Positions 1 through 5,313 of a stretch of 9,681 nucleotides of DNA are shown here, in pieces (the stretch's first letter is position 1; the number at the start of each line of letters is the position of its first letter). A program made the translations under genes and the position numbers. Origin of the DNA: SIG673 sp964520875 (lineage in GTDB: Bacteria > Bacillota > Clostridia > Oscillospirales > CAG-272); assembly GCA_964520875.1 (NCBI GenBank), contig CAZFQJ010000060.1, positions 1 through 9,681 on the forward strand, written 5' to 3'. The notes below the pieces were generated by a model. The model saw nothing but the letters and a program-made list of their open reading frames with translations. It made no database searches and was not told where the DNA came from.

Positions 1-287
1 TTCAAAGAGCGCTTTTGCAATGGGGCAATCCGAAGAATGCGGAGCTTGTACGTGAGGCGCTCGTCAAATGCGGAAGAGAAGACCTTATAGGCTTCGGACC
101 GAAATGCTTGGTAAAGCCCGAAACTAAAACACACGGTAACGTAAGACCTATGTATAAAAAAGAGCCCGATAAGCCGAAATCGCACCCGAAAGTCGCCGAA
201 ACTCGTAAAAACAACTCAAAAGCTACGTTCGGTGCTAAGAAGCCCGTGAGGGGTAAGGGCTGGGCAAAGCCCAAAAAGAAGAAATAG
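1..287 (+). CDS. ygiQ: YgiQ-family radical SAM protein, C-terminal end only
   Basis: The window opens inside this gene. Frame 3 is open from base 3 to a TAG at 285-287, giving about 94 residues. The segment QWGNPKNAELVREALVKCGR followed by EDLIGFGPKCLVKP matches the end of the YgiQ (UPF0313) family as I know it, where NPKN..LV.EAL...GR.DLIG is a conserved block in the C-terminal DUF3362 region. The last ~40 residues are a Lys/Pro/Arg-rich basic tail, which is also usual for the family. The radical SAM core with its CxxxCxxC motif must lie left of the window. The biochemical role of YgiQ is not settled; it is a cytosolic iron-sulfur protein. The TTG at 15 can be read as a start, but the frame continues upstream, so this is a truncated large gene and not a small one. 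The gene ends directly at a hairpin terminator shared with the convergent gene. Confidence 0.85.
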   Translation, partial: QRALLQWGNPKNAELVREALVKCGREDLIGFGPKCLVKPETKTHGNVRPMYKKEPDKPKSHPKVAETRKNNSKATFGAKKPVRGKGWAKPKKKK

Positions 288-320
288 AAAAATGCTCGCT
301 TTTAAAGCGAGCATTTTTTT
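288..320. terminator. Bidirectional rho-independent terminator between ygiQ and the scfB-like gene
   Basis: Perfect inverted repeat ATGCTCGCTT (292-301) and AAGCGAGCAT (305-314) with a three-base loop. It is flanked by an A run at 288-291 and a T run at 314-320. The U-tract is available in both directions, so the same hairpin can end the + strand ygiQ transcript and the - strand yajC/scfB-like transcript, whose stop codon lies at 323-325. Confidence 0.92.
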
Positions 321-322
321 GA

Positions 323-967
323 TCATTTGTTTGCGAAATATATCGCGGCAGCACATTCGACACAGGTCTTTTTAACGGAGGGTTCTTCGTTTTCAAGACA
401 TTCTCTTAGAGAACTGTCGGAGATGTGCATATACCCGTTTTCGTCGTTTGCAAACGGGATATCGAACGGCGTAAATTCAAATATCTCGCCCGGCACCCGT
501 CCGGTCTTGCGCTTTATGATCTCCTTTGCCACGCGTTCGTATTCCGAAAGATAGATATCGTAATCGGTCGTTTTTACCGGATCGGTCTTGCTTTCGGATA
601 CCGAGATCAGCTTTGTTCCGTTATCCGCCGCCTTTATCACGTCGTTTGCGAACACAAACCGTCTTTCGTCACATTCGCATACCTTGTCCGCTATTCTCGG
701 CGTAATATCGGTATCGGGAACGGTTACGGGAGAAGCCGACACAAAAACGCCGTCGCGTTCGAGCTTTGCAAGCTCAAGATAACCTTCGGAAAGCTTTGAA
801 GCCTCGTATTTTGCAAGATCGTATCTGAGAGCGGACGGAAAAGCGTCCTCAAACGGCAAACGCAGATATGTCAGCATATCGTATTGAAGCTCGCTCAGTC
901 TGTGTACCGCGAGACTTTTCGTATCTATTGCAAATCTTTGTCCGTATAACTTGAATCTATGTATCAT
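323..967 (-). CDS. ScfB-like (SCIFF maturase) protein lacking the radical SAM catalytic core
   Basis: The product has 214 residues. The start at 967 is chosen over the in-frame ATG at 1039 because AAAGGAAGG sits just upstream and the longer form would overlap the preceding gene. Residues 1-79 (MIHRFKLYGQRFAID, then AVHRLSELQYD, then a helix ending KLERDGVFV) match the N-terminal RRE-like leader-binding region of the thioether-forming SCIFF maturase (ScfB/CteB), a ~450-residue radical SAM/SPASM enzyme. Residues 104-168 (NDVIKAADNGTKLISVS, then YLSEYERVAKEIIKRK, then FEFTPF) resemble the end of its barrel and the linker to SPASM. Residues 187-211 (LRECLE, then CVECAAAIYF) resemble the last SPASM stretch. 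The CxxxCxxC SAM-cluster motif, most of the barrel and the middle SPASM cysteines are absent; Cys remain only at 97, 99, 190, 202 and 205. The frame is intact with a good ribosome site, so it may be a maintained pseudoenzyme rather than debris. It is the last gene of the yajC group. The family match is from memory of the family, not a search. Confidence 0.6.
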   Translation of the reverse strand: MIHRFKLYGQRFAIDTKSLAVHRLSELQYDMLTYLRLPFEDAFPSALRYDLAKYEASKLSEGYLELAKLERDGVFVSASPVTVPDTDITPRIADKVCECDERRFVFANDVIKAADNGTKLISVSESKTDPVKTTDYDIYLSEYERVAKEIIKRKTGRVPGEIFEFTPFDIPFANDENGYMHISDSSLRECLENEEPSVKKTCVECAAAIYFANK

Positions 968-1004
968 ATAGTCCTTCCTTTCGGATCCGAGCTTTTTTGG
1001 TTTG

Positions 1005-1427
1005 TCAGTTCTTTTGGTATGATGCGTATTTTGAAGCAACGTTCTTTCTTATCCTGCGTGATGAGGTGTTTTTGTGTTTGCCTTTGGTGATGAACGCACC
1101 CGCAAACGCCGATATGAATACTATAATGGCTCTTGAAAGCGAGACGCCGCTCGCTTTTCCGATTATAAGCGACATTACGATATACGTCAAAAGCACGGAA
1201 AATGAAGCGATGAATGCGGAAAACGTCTTGCTTTCCGTGCTTTCTGACGCGAACCTGCCTCCGATCAGCGCGCCTATGATCAATGCGATCAGGGAAAATG
1301 CTACAAGCGGTTTTTTAGGATCGTCAAGCCGTAGTGATATGAAGGAGAAAACGGCAATCGCCGCGCACCACGTTATGAGCGCGGCGAGCGCTCCCGTGAT
1401 CGGCTTTTTAAAAAATAACGGTTTCAT
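1005..1427 (-). CDS. Four-helix membrane protein, TIGR04086-like
   Basis: This 140-residue protein has four predicted membrane segments at about residues 11-32, 41-60, 69-90 and 96-114, then a basic tail of ~25 residues (KGKHKN...RRIRK) likely to lie in the cytoplasm. The IIGALIGGRFAS stretch at the end of helix 2 is like the Gly-Gly-Arg turn in the clostridial TIGR04086 membrane family. That family commonly sits between yajC and the SCIFF genes, which is exactly this position. Its function is unknown. The start at 1427 has AAAGG eight bases upstream. That site and the ATG are both enclosed in a long inverted repeat (1419-1490), so translation may be controlled. yajC ends 70 bases upstream and the scfB-like start is 37 bases downstream, consistent with one operon. 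The family name rests mainly on size, topology and synteny. Confidence 0.65.
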   Translation of the reverse strand: MKPLFFKKPITGALAALITWCAAIAVFSFISLRLDDPKKPLVAFSLIALIIGALIGGRFASESTESKTFSAFIASFSVLLTYIVMSLIIGKASGVSLSRAIIVFISAFAGAFITKGKHKNTSSRRIRKNVASKYASYQKN

Positions 1428-1490
1428 ATTTTCAACCTTTCTTTTGTTTTTTGTACATCTTATGCACCGAAAAGGTAAAATATGAAACCG
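1419..1490 (-). promoter_or_regulatory. Inverted repeat enclosing the ribosome site and start codon of the membrane protein gene
   Basis: CGGTTTCATATTTT at 1419-1432 is the exact reverse complement of AAAATATGAAACCG at 1477-1490. After a two-base bulge (1433-1434) pairing resumes between ACCTTT (1435-1440) and AAAGGT (1471-1476). The total is 20 base pairs around a 30-base loop. In the minus-strand mRNA the distal arm contains both the AAAGG ribosome site and the AUG of the gene starting at 1427; the proximal arm lies just after the yajC stop. The folded form would block initiation. It has no U-tract, so it is not a normal terminator. Confidence 0.75.
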
Positions 1491-1497
1491 CTTGTGT

Positions 1498-1812
1498 TTA
1501 TTCCGCGTCCTCGGCTTTTACGTCAACGCTTCTGACCGCCGAACGAAGAAATCTTATCTTGACCTTGTCTCTTCCGGTCTCGACAAGAATGGTCTCCTCT
1601 CTTATGGAAACGATCTTTCCGATGATACCGCCTATGGTGGTTATCTCGTCACCGACCTGAAGATTGTCTCTCATCTCGTTTACTTGCTTTTCCTGCTTCT
1701 TCTGGGGACGTATCATGAAGAAGTACATGACCGCGACAAGAAGAAGTATCATGACGATCGTGCTTATCCAACCGCCGGTTGTTGATGTTCCTTCGAGTAA
1801 ATAAGAAAACAT
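1498..1812 (-). CDS. yajC: Preprotein translocase subunit YajC
   Basis: YajC is a small single-pass membrane protein that associates with SecDF and the SecYEG translocon. The product is 104 residues from the ATG at 1812, which is chosen because GGAGG lies seven bases upstream; the longer frame from 1845 has no such site. A short N-terminus with a Gly/Thr-rich stretch is followed by one membrane helix at about residues 15-34, then the hallmark RPQKKQEK at 35-42. The cytoplasmic domain begins at about residue 50 with LQVGDEITTIGGIIGKI, and VKIRFLRSAV follows further on. Length and motif order are normal. It is the first gene of a minus-strand group with its own promoter at 1854-1882. In most Clostridia secD and secF lie nearby; here they are not seen in the window. 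Confidence 0.95.
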   Translation of the reverse strand: MFSYLLEGTSTTGGWISTIVMILLLVAVMYFFMIRPQKKQEKQVNEMRDNLQVGDEITTIGGIIGKIVSIREETILVETGRDKVKIRFLRSAVRSVDVKAEDAE

Positions 1813-1853
1813 TGATATACCTCCGATATTTTCATCTTTTTGCAATTATCTCT

Positions 1854-1882
1854 ATTTTATAACATAGGCAAGATGTTTTCAA
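1854..1882 (-). promoter_or_regulatory. Sigma-A type promoter for yajC and downstream genes
   Basis: Reading the minus strand, TTGAAA (1882-1877) and TAAAAT (1859-1854) are separated by 17 bases, preceded by AT-rich sequence. The expected transcript starts near 1847, leaving about 35 bases of leader before the yajC ATG, with the GGAGG site inside it. No terminator is visible between the acetyltransferase stop at 1893 and this promoter, so some readthrough from upstream is possible. Confidence 0.6.
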
Positions 1883-1892
1883 CTGTAATTTG

Positions 1893-2534
1893 TTAATTTT
1901 TATTGCGTATGTTAAAAAGCTTATCGAAAAACGACGGCTTCTCCGAATTCTTATAAATATTCTCTCGCGGAACGGCAAAATAATCGCTTGCGAGTATGGA
2001 ACATGTGCCGATATCTCTGAAAGACCCCTTTACGAACAATTTTTCTCTTGCACACCCCTCGTACTTCATTTCGCATTTTTCCATTACCCGTCTTGAGTTT
2101 ATATTTTCCGTCATGTAACGCGCTTCTACGCGGTTAAGCTTAAGCTCGCAAAAAGCGAAGCTCAAAAGAGCCGATAAGGCTTCGGCGGCGATGCCTTTGT
2201 ACCAATAATCGGGGCTTATGACGTAGCCCGCTTCCGCGCAACTGTTGCGTTCGTCATACGAAGTGAATCCGACCGTGCCTATCATTTTCATATTTTCTCT
2301 GAAGATGACCGCGAAGTCGAAAAAATTTTCGTTTGCGTATTCGTTTCGAAGAGTGTTTATCAGATTTTGAGTAGAGGAAAGGGAGACGTGCGGATTCCAG
2401 AGAAGATACTTTGACGTCTCGGGGCGAGAGGCGTATTCGTACATATCAGACGCGTCATGCGGCGTTATTTTACGCAGTATGAGGCGATCCGTTTCAAGTA
2501 TCGTGTTTTTTGCGAAATACTGTCCGAGACGCAT
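1893..2534 (-). CDS. GNAT-family N-acetyltransferase, RimJ/RimL-like
   Basis: The product has 213 residues and is predicted to be cytosolic, using acetyl-CoA to acetylate an amine, either a protein N-terminus or a small molecule. The start at 2534 is supported by AAAGGAGA about eight bases upstream; the longer frame from 2630 would run across the promoter. LETDRLILRKITPHDASDMY at residues 13-32 is the classic opening of the Acetyltransf_3 group. The acetyl-CoA-binding motif A is at 101-120 (EAGYVISPDYWYKGIAAEAL), with the YKGIA turn replacing the usual QxxGxG/A. The N-x-x-S-R-R-V-M-E-K signature is at 144-153 followed by CEMKYEG, where most relatives have a G-F/M after the Lys. The C-terminus is longer than the core by ~30 residues, basic and Asn/Lys-rich. 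The substrate cannot be deduced. The gene has its own promoter and is divergent from proC. Confidence 0.88.
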   Translation of the reverse strand: MRLGQYFAKNTILETDRLILRKITPHDASDMYEYASRPETSKYLLWNPHVSLSSTQNLINTLRNEYANENFFDFAVIFRENMKMIGTVGFTSYDERNSCAEAGYVISPDYWYKGIAAEALSALLSFAFCELKLNRVEARYMTENINSRRVMEKCEMKYEGCAREKLFVKGSFRDIGTCSILASDYFAVPRENIYKNSEKPSFFDKLFNIRNKN

Positions 2535-2574
2535 TTTGAAAATCTCCTTTCGAAAAAAATCTTGTACGTGTAAT

Positions 2575-2603
2575 ATTATATAGCATGTAATGAGGGAATA
2601 CAA
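2575..2603 (-). promoter_or_regulatory. Promoter for the GNAT gene
   Basis: On the minus strand TTGTAT (2603-2598) is followed after 17 bases by a perfect TATAAT (2580-2575). The start of transcription would fall near 2568, about 34 bases before the ATG at 2534. Confidence 0.6.
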
Positions 2604-2644
2604 GTTATTAAATTGTAAAATTTTACTCAAAGGCGATAAAAATA

Positions 2645-2673
2645 TTGAATTGTTAAAGAAATAGTGATATGAT
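2645..2673 (+). promoter_or_regulatory. proC: Promoter for proC
   Basis: TTGAAT at 2645-2650 and TATGAT at 2668-2673 are 17 bases apart. A second overlapping pair, TTGTTA at 2649-2654 and TAATAT at 2672-2677, also has 17-base spacing. Either would start transcription about 40 bases before the proC ATG. It is divergent from the acetyltransferase promoter, with about 40 bases between the two -35 boxes. GGGGG at 2707-2711 serves as the ribosome site. Confidence 0.55.
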
Positions 2674-2718
2674 AATATAAAAAGGTATGCAAATAATCCT
2701 GCTTACGGGGGAAATGAA

Positions 2719-3510
2719 ATGAAGAAATATTCGTTTATCGGCGCCGGAAACATGGCTTATGCCATGATCGGCGGTATGGACGGAGCCGACGTTACCGTTT
2801 ACGATAAGATGACGTCACAATATGAAAAATTCGGCGGCAGAGTCAAAACGGCAAAGAGCGCCGCGGACGCTGTAAAAACGGCGGACTACGTCGTGTTGGC
2901 GGTAAAGCCGCAGAATTTTAAGGAACTGCTTAAAGAACTGAGAGAAAACGGCGTATCGCTTGACGGAAAAACGTTCGTTTCGATAGCCGCGGGAGTAAAG
3001 ACGGAGTCGATATGCGAAGGGCTTGGACGCGACGTTCCGGTCATAAGGACCATGCCGAATACCCCGCTTCTTATAGGAAAGGGAGTCACGGCTCTGTCAA
3101 GGAACGCTCTCGTGACAGACGAAGCGTTCGGCGAGATAGACGCAATGTTCTCGTCTGTCGGAGTAACGATCGAGCTTCCGGAGGACAAGATGAATACCGT
3201 GATAGCGGCTACATCAAGCGCGCCGGCGTATATCTATTACATTATAGACAGTATATGCGAAGAAGCAAGAGCGGAGGGGCTTGATATACCGGAGATCACG
3301 CGCGCGGTATGCGAAATGGTCAAAGGCTCTGCCGATATGGTCATGACCTCGGGAAGAACTCCGAAGGAGCTTATAAAAATGGTCACCTCTCCGAACGGCA
3401 CTACCGAAAGAGCGATGAATGTCCTTTACGAAAGTAATGTGTCCGAAACTATAGCCGAGGCTATGAAGGCGTGTACGAAGCGTGCATTCGAGCTTTCGGA
3501 CGAGCTTTGA
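2719..3510 (+). CDS. proC: Pyrroline-5-carboxylate reductase
   Basis: This enzyme catalyses the last step of proline synthesis, the NAD(P)H-dependent reduction of 1-pyrroline-5-carboxylate to L-proline, in the cytosol. The product is 263 residues, close to the usual 260-280. Residues 4-19 hold the Rossmann nucleotide-binding motif (FIGAGNMAYAMIGG). AVKPQ at 61-65 is the conserved strand-end near the cofactor. RTMPNTPLLIGKGVTAL, from about residue 109, is the family hallmark. TSSAPAYIYYIID, from 165, matches the conserved S-G-PAY substrate region, with Ser-Ala here in place of the commoner Ser-Gly. VTSPNGTTERAM, from 222, matches the C-terminal SPGGTT motif with Asn for the first Gly. proA and proB are not adjacent. 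A DUF624-like membrane gene follows after 20 bases, so the two are probably co-transcribed. Confidence 0.95.
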   Translation: MKKYSFIGAGNMAYAMIGGMDGADVTVYDKMTSQYEKFGGRVKTAKSAADAVKTADYVVLAVKPQNFKELLKELRENGVSLDGKTFVSIAAGVKTESICEGLGRDVPVIRTMPNTPLLIGKGVTALSRNALVTDEAFGEIDAMFSSVGVTIELPEDKMNTVIAATSSAPAYIYYIIDSICEEARAEGLDIPEITRAVCEMVKGSADMVMTSGRTPKELIKMVTSPNGTTERAMNVLYESNVSETIAEAMKACTKRAFELSDEL

Positions 3511-3530
3511 CGAAAGGCGGGAGTTGACAA

Positions 3531-4514
3531 ATGGCGAAGCTCAACGGTAAAAAGATACCGACGTTATACGATGTTTTTCATAAAGATCCTCTTGCCGGTA
3601 AGGGCGTTTCGAAAGGAAACGATATACCGAGAGATTTCAAAAATTTCTTTAAGCTCAGTTGGTATCATGCGGGAAGCATAACATCGGCAAACCTGATGTT
3701 CATGTTCATGAACATTCCGTTATGGTTTTTGATACTCGCGTTTTCGGGACTTCTCAGCGATACTCTTCCGTCGCCCGCGTCGTCTATGTATGCGGTTCTT
3801 TACGGAACTATGCAGGACGGAATGGCGCCGATCTCGTCGATACTGTACGGTATCCACGGACTTCAGGGCGCGATGACTGTCATGACGACGGCGACAAAGG
3901 TCATGTATTGCCTCGGAGGACTGCTCATATTTACTTTCGGACCGGTGAACATAGGAGTTACGTATATACTGCGTAACCTCGTAAAGGGAGACCCGGTATT
4001 TATATGGCATGATTTTTGGTATGCCATAAAGAGAAATCTGCGCCAAGGTATAATAATGGGCATAATAGATCTCGGACTTATCGCGCTTTTGTTCTATGAC
4101 GTGATGTTCTTCTATTTCAATATGGGTAACGCGGTCGGGGCGTTCATGTTTTATGCCTCGGTCATGCTCGCGATAGTTTACGCTATAATGCGGTTCTATA
4201 TATACCAACTTATAATAACGTTCGATCTTTCGATATTCAAGGTGATAAAGAACGCGTTCATCTTCTCGGCTCTCGGAATCAAGCGTAATCTTCTTGCGCT
4301 TCTCGGAATAGCTCTCCTGATATTTATAAACTATTATCTGCTCATAGCCTTGCTTCCGCTCGGAGTAATGCTTCCGCTTATATTTACCTACGCATGGGGA
4401 GCTTATATGGGCGCTTACGCCGCGTGGCCGAAGATAAAGCAGTATATGGTCGATCCTTACCAAAAGGAAAACGAAGAAGAGGAAGAAGCCGTATTCGAGG
4501 ACGACGTAAAATAA
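3531..4514 (+). CDS. DUF624/YesL-like integral membrane protein
   Basis: This 327-residue protein has a soluble N-terminus of ~45 residues and about six hydrophobic segments near 51-75, 125-147, 173-198, 203-228, 250-272 and 277-300. It ends in a strongly acidic tail (ENEEEEE, then EDD). The stretch GPVNIGVTYILRNLVKGDPV followed by FIWHDFW, beginning at residue 137, matches the core of the DUF624 (YesL-like) family as I know it, where GPA..G..y..r.l..ge.vf...dF is conserved. The usual members are ~200-220 residues, so this one has extra N-terminal sequence and a large loop (residues 76-124). Some family members sit beside carbohydrate-uptake genes, but no transporter is present here and no function can be assigned. 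The start at 3531 has GGCGGGAG upstream and lies 20 bases after the proC stop. Confidence 0.75.
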   Translation: MAKLNGKKIPTLYDVFHKDPLAGKGVSKGNDIPRDFKNFFKLSWYHAGSITSANLMFMFMNIPLWFLILAFSGLLSDTLPSPASSMYAVLYGTMQDGMAPISSILYGIHGLQGAMTVMTTATKVMYCLGGLLIFTFGPVNIGVTYILRNLVKGDPVFIWHDFWYAIKRNLRQGIIMGIIDLGLIALLFYDVMFFYFNMGNAVGAFMFYASVMLAIVYAIMRFYIYQLIITFDLSIFKVIKNAFIFSALGIKRNLLALLGIALLIFINYYLLIALLPLGVMLPLIFTYAWGAYMGAYAAWPKIKQYMVDPYQKENEEEEEAVFEDDVK

Positions 4515-4535
4515 ACCGAATGTATTTGTAAAAAA

Positions 4536-4577
4536 CGAAAAAAAGTGTGTGGCGGATACGCCGTACACTTTTTTTCG
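4536..4577. terminator. Long bidirectional terminator hairpin after the proC operon
   Basis: A 19-base-pair stem spans 4536-4577. CG plus seven A and GTGT are on the left, GGCG-GATA-CGCC forms the apex, and ACAC plus seven T and CG are on the right. The only non-Watson-Crick positions are GT opposite GT, which form two G-U pairs in RNA. It follows the stop of the membrane gene by about 20 bases and insulates the downstream tetR promoter. Confidence 0.88.
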
Positions 4578-4597
4578 CAAAATTTTTAATAAACCTA

Positions 4598-4625
4598 TTG
4601 ACAAATTTTTGTTTTTTCATATAAT
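4598..4625 (+). promoter_or_regulatory. Near-consensus promoter for the tetR-family gene
   Basis: Exact TTGACA at 4598-4603 and exact TATAAT at 4620-4625 with a 16-base, T-rich spacer. This is the strongest promoter in the window. A palindrome begins three bases after the -10 box, so the promoter is probably repressed. Confidence 0.82.
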
Positions 4626-4627
4626 TA

Positions 4628-4643
4628 ATTACAGATCAGTAAT
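4628..4643. promoter_or_regulatory. Probable TetR-family operator
   Basis: ATTACAGATCAGTAAT is an inverted repeat with arms ATTAC and GTAAT and a GATC centre; only the two bases flanking GATC break symmetry. It overlaps the expected transcription start of the strong promoter and lies just upstream of the regulator gene, the usual place for an autoregulatory site. Confidence 0.5.
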
Positions 4644-4665
4644 CGAATGGAGAATATGCAACGTA

Positions 4666-5268
4666 ATGGCCGGAAGGACAAGAAACGAAACGGAATTTAA
4701 TCAAAGAAAGAACGAGATAATGGAAGCCTGTTACGAGTGCTACGCCGAGAACGGCTTTCACGGAACCGGCATAAAGCAGCTTGCAAGCTACTGCGGGTGC
4801 ACGTCGGCAAACCTGTACGTGTATTTTGACAGCGTGGAGGACCTCGTGATACAGTCCACGGAGCATTGTATGAGCAAGGTCGAAAACGATTTCATGGCAA
4901 AGGCGCCGACGAGCGTCGAGGATCTGTGGCGTTTCATCGACGAGATACCGTACTGGACTGCAAGGACGCACGGTAAAAAATACAGGCTGATGTATCAGAT
5001 ATACACTCACCCGAAGTATCGCGAATACGGAAAGAAATTCTTTTCGGGAGTCGATAAGCGATATACGGAATATGCAAGATCGCTTGAAGCCAAGCTCGGC
5101 ATACCTTACACGAAGCTGACGCCGCTTATCTTTATCCTTATACGTGCCTGCGTGCATTACGCGTTGTTCGAGGACGAATTTTATCTTAAGTCTCAAATAG
5201 AGGTTTTAAAAGAAAGTATAGAGCTTTTTGTTATGAAATATAATTCCGCGTCAAATTTAACGCCGTGA
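4666..5268 (+). CDS. TetR/AcrR-family transcriptional regulator
   Basis: The product has 200 residues from the ATG at 4666. The frame stays open upstream to 4549, but that part runs through the terminator and promoter, so it cannot be coding. GGAG at 4649-4652 is 13 bases from this ATG, a little far. The N-terminal DNA-binding domain covers about residues 12-60, with the helix-turn-helix at 34-53 (GIKQLASYCGCTSANLYVYF), followed by the usual D-S-x-E-D-L. The rest (61-195) is the variable helical ligand-binding and dimerisation domain, with aromatic residues around 105-120; no ligand can be predicted. The regulator probably represses its own promoter through the palindrome at 4628-4643. It may also control the large secreted protein 45 bases downstream, since no terminator separates them. 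The protein is unusually Cys-rich near the DNA-binding domain (C22, C25, C43, C45). Confidence 0.9.
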   Translation: MAGRTRNETEFNQRKNEIMEACYECYAENGFHGTGIKQLASYCGCTSANLYVYFDSVEDLVIQSTEHCMSKVENDFMAKAPTSVEDLWRFIDEIPYWTARTHGKKYRLMYQIYTHPKYREYGKKFFSGVDKRYTEYARSLEAKLGIPYTKLTPLIFILIRACVHYALFEDEFYLKSQIEVLKESIELFVMKYNSASNLTP

Positions 5269-5271
5269 CGC

Positions 5272-5285
5272 ATATGATATCATAT
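5272..5285. promoter_or_regulatory. Perfect 14-bp palindrome before the large surface protein gene
   Basis: ATATGATATCATAT is perfectly self-complementary. It lies in the 45-base gap between the regulator stop and the secreted protein start. A loose -35/-10 pair (GTGACG at 5265-5270, TATGAT at 5288-5293) would put it in the spacer, but that start would fall on the ribosome site, so the promoter reading is doubtful. It does not match the 4628-4643 palindrome. Confidence 0.4.
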
Positions 5286-5313
5286 CTTATGATTTAAAGG
5301 AGAATTTTTATCA

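Noticed and set aside
981..990. Palindrome TCGGATCCGA upstream of the scfB-like gene
   Set aside because: Ten bases of symmetry next to the ribosome site, with no promoter elements placed around it; likely chance.
967..1005. Possible site for a SCIFF (six-cysteine) peptide gene between the membrane protein and scfB-like genes
   Set aside because: Only 37 bases are available and no cysteine-rich frame exists there or in the other short gaps on the minus strand.
967..1039. Longer N-terminus (start at 1039) for the scfB-like protein
   Set aside because: It would overlap the upstream gene by 35 bases and lacks a ribosome site; the AAAGGAAGG before 967 and the family-like MIH start favour the shorter form.
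3720..4604. Long minus-strand frame of 294 codons opposite the DUF624-like gene
   Set aside because: Its product is an Arg/His/Tyr-rich low-complexity sequence typical of an antisense shadow, and the plus-strand frame has a coherent membrane topology and ribosome site.
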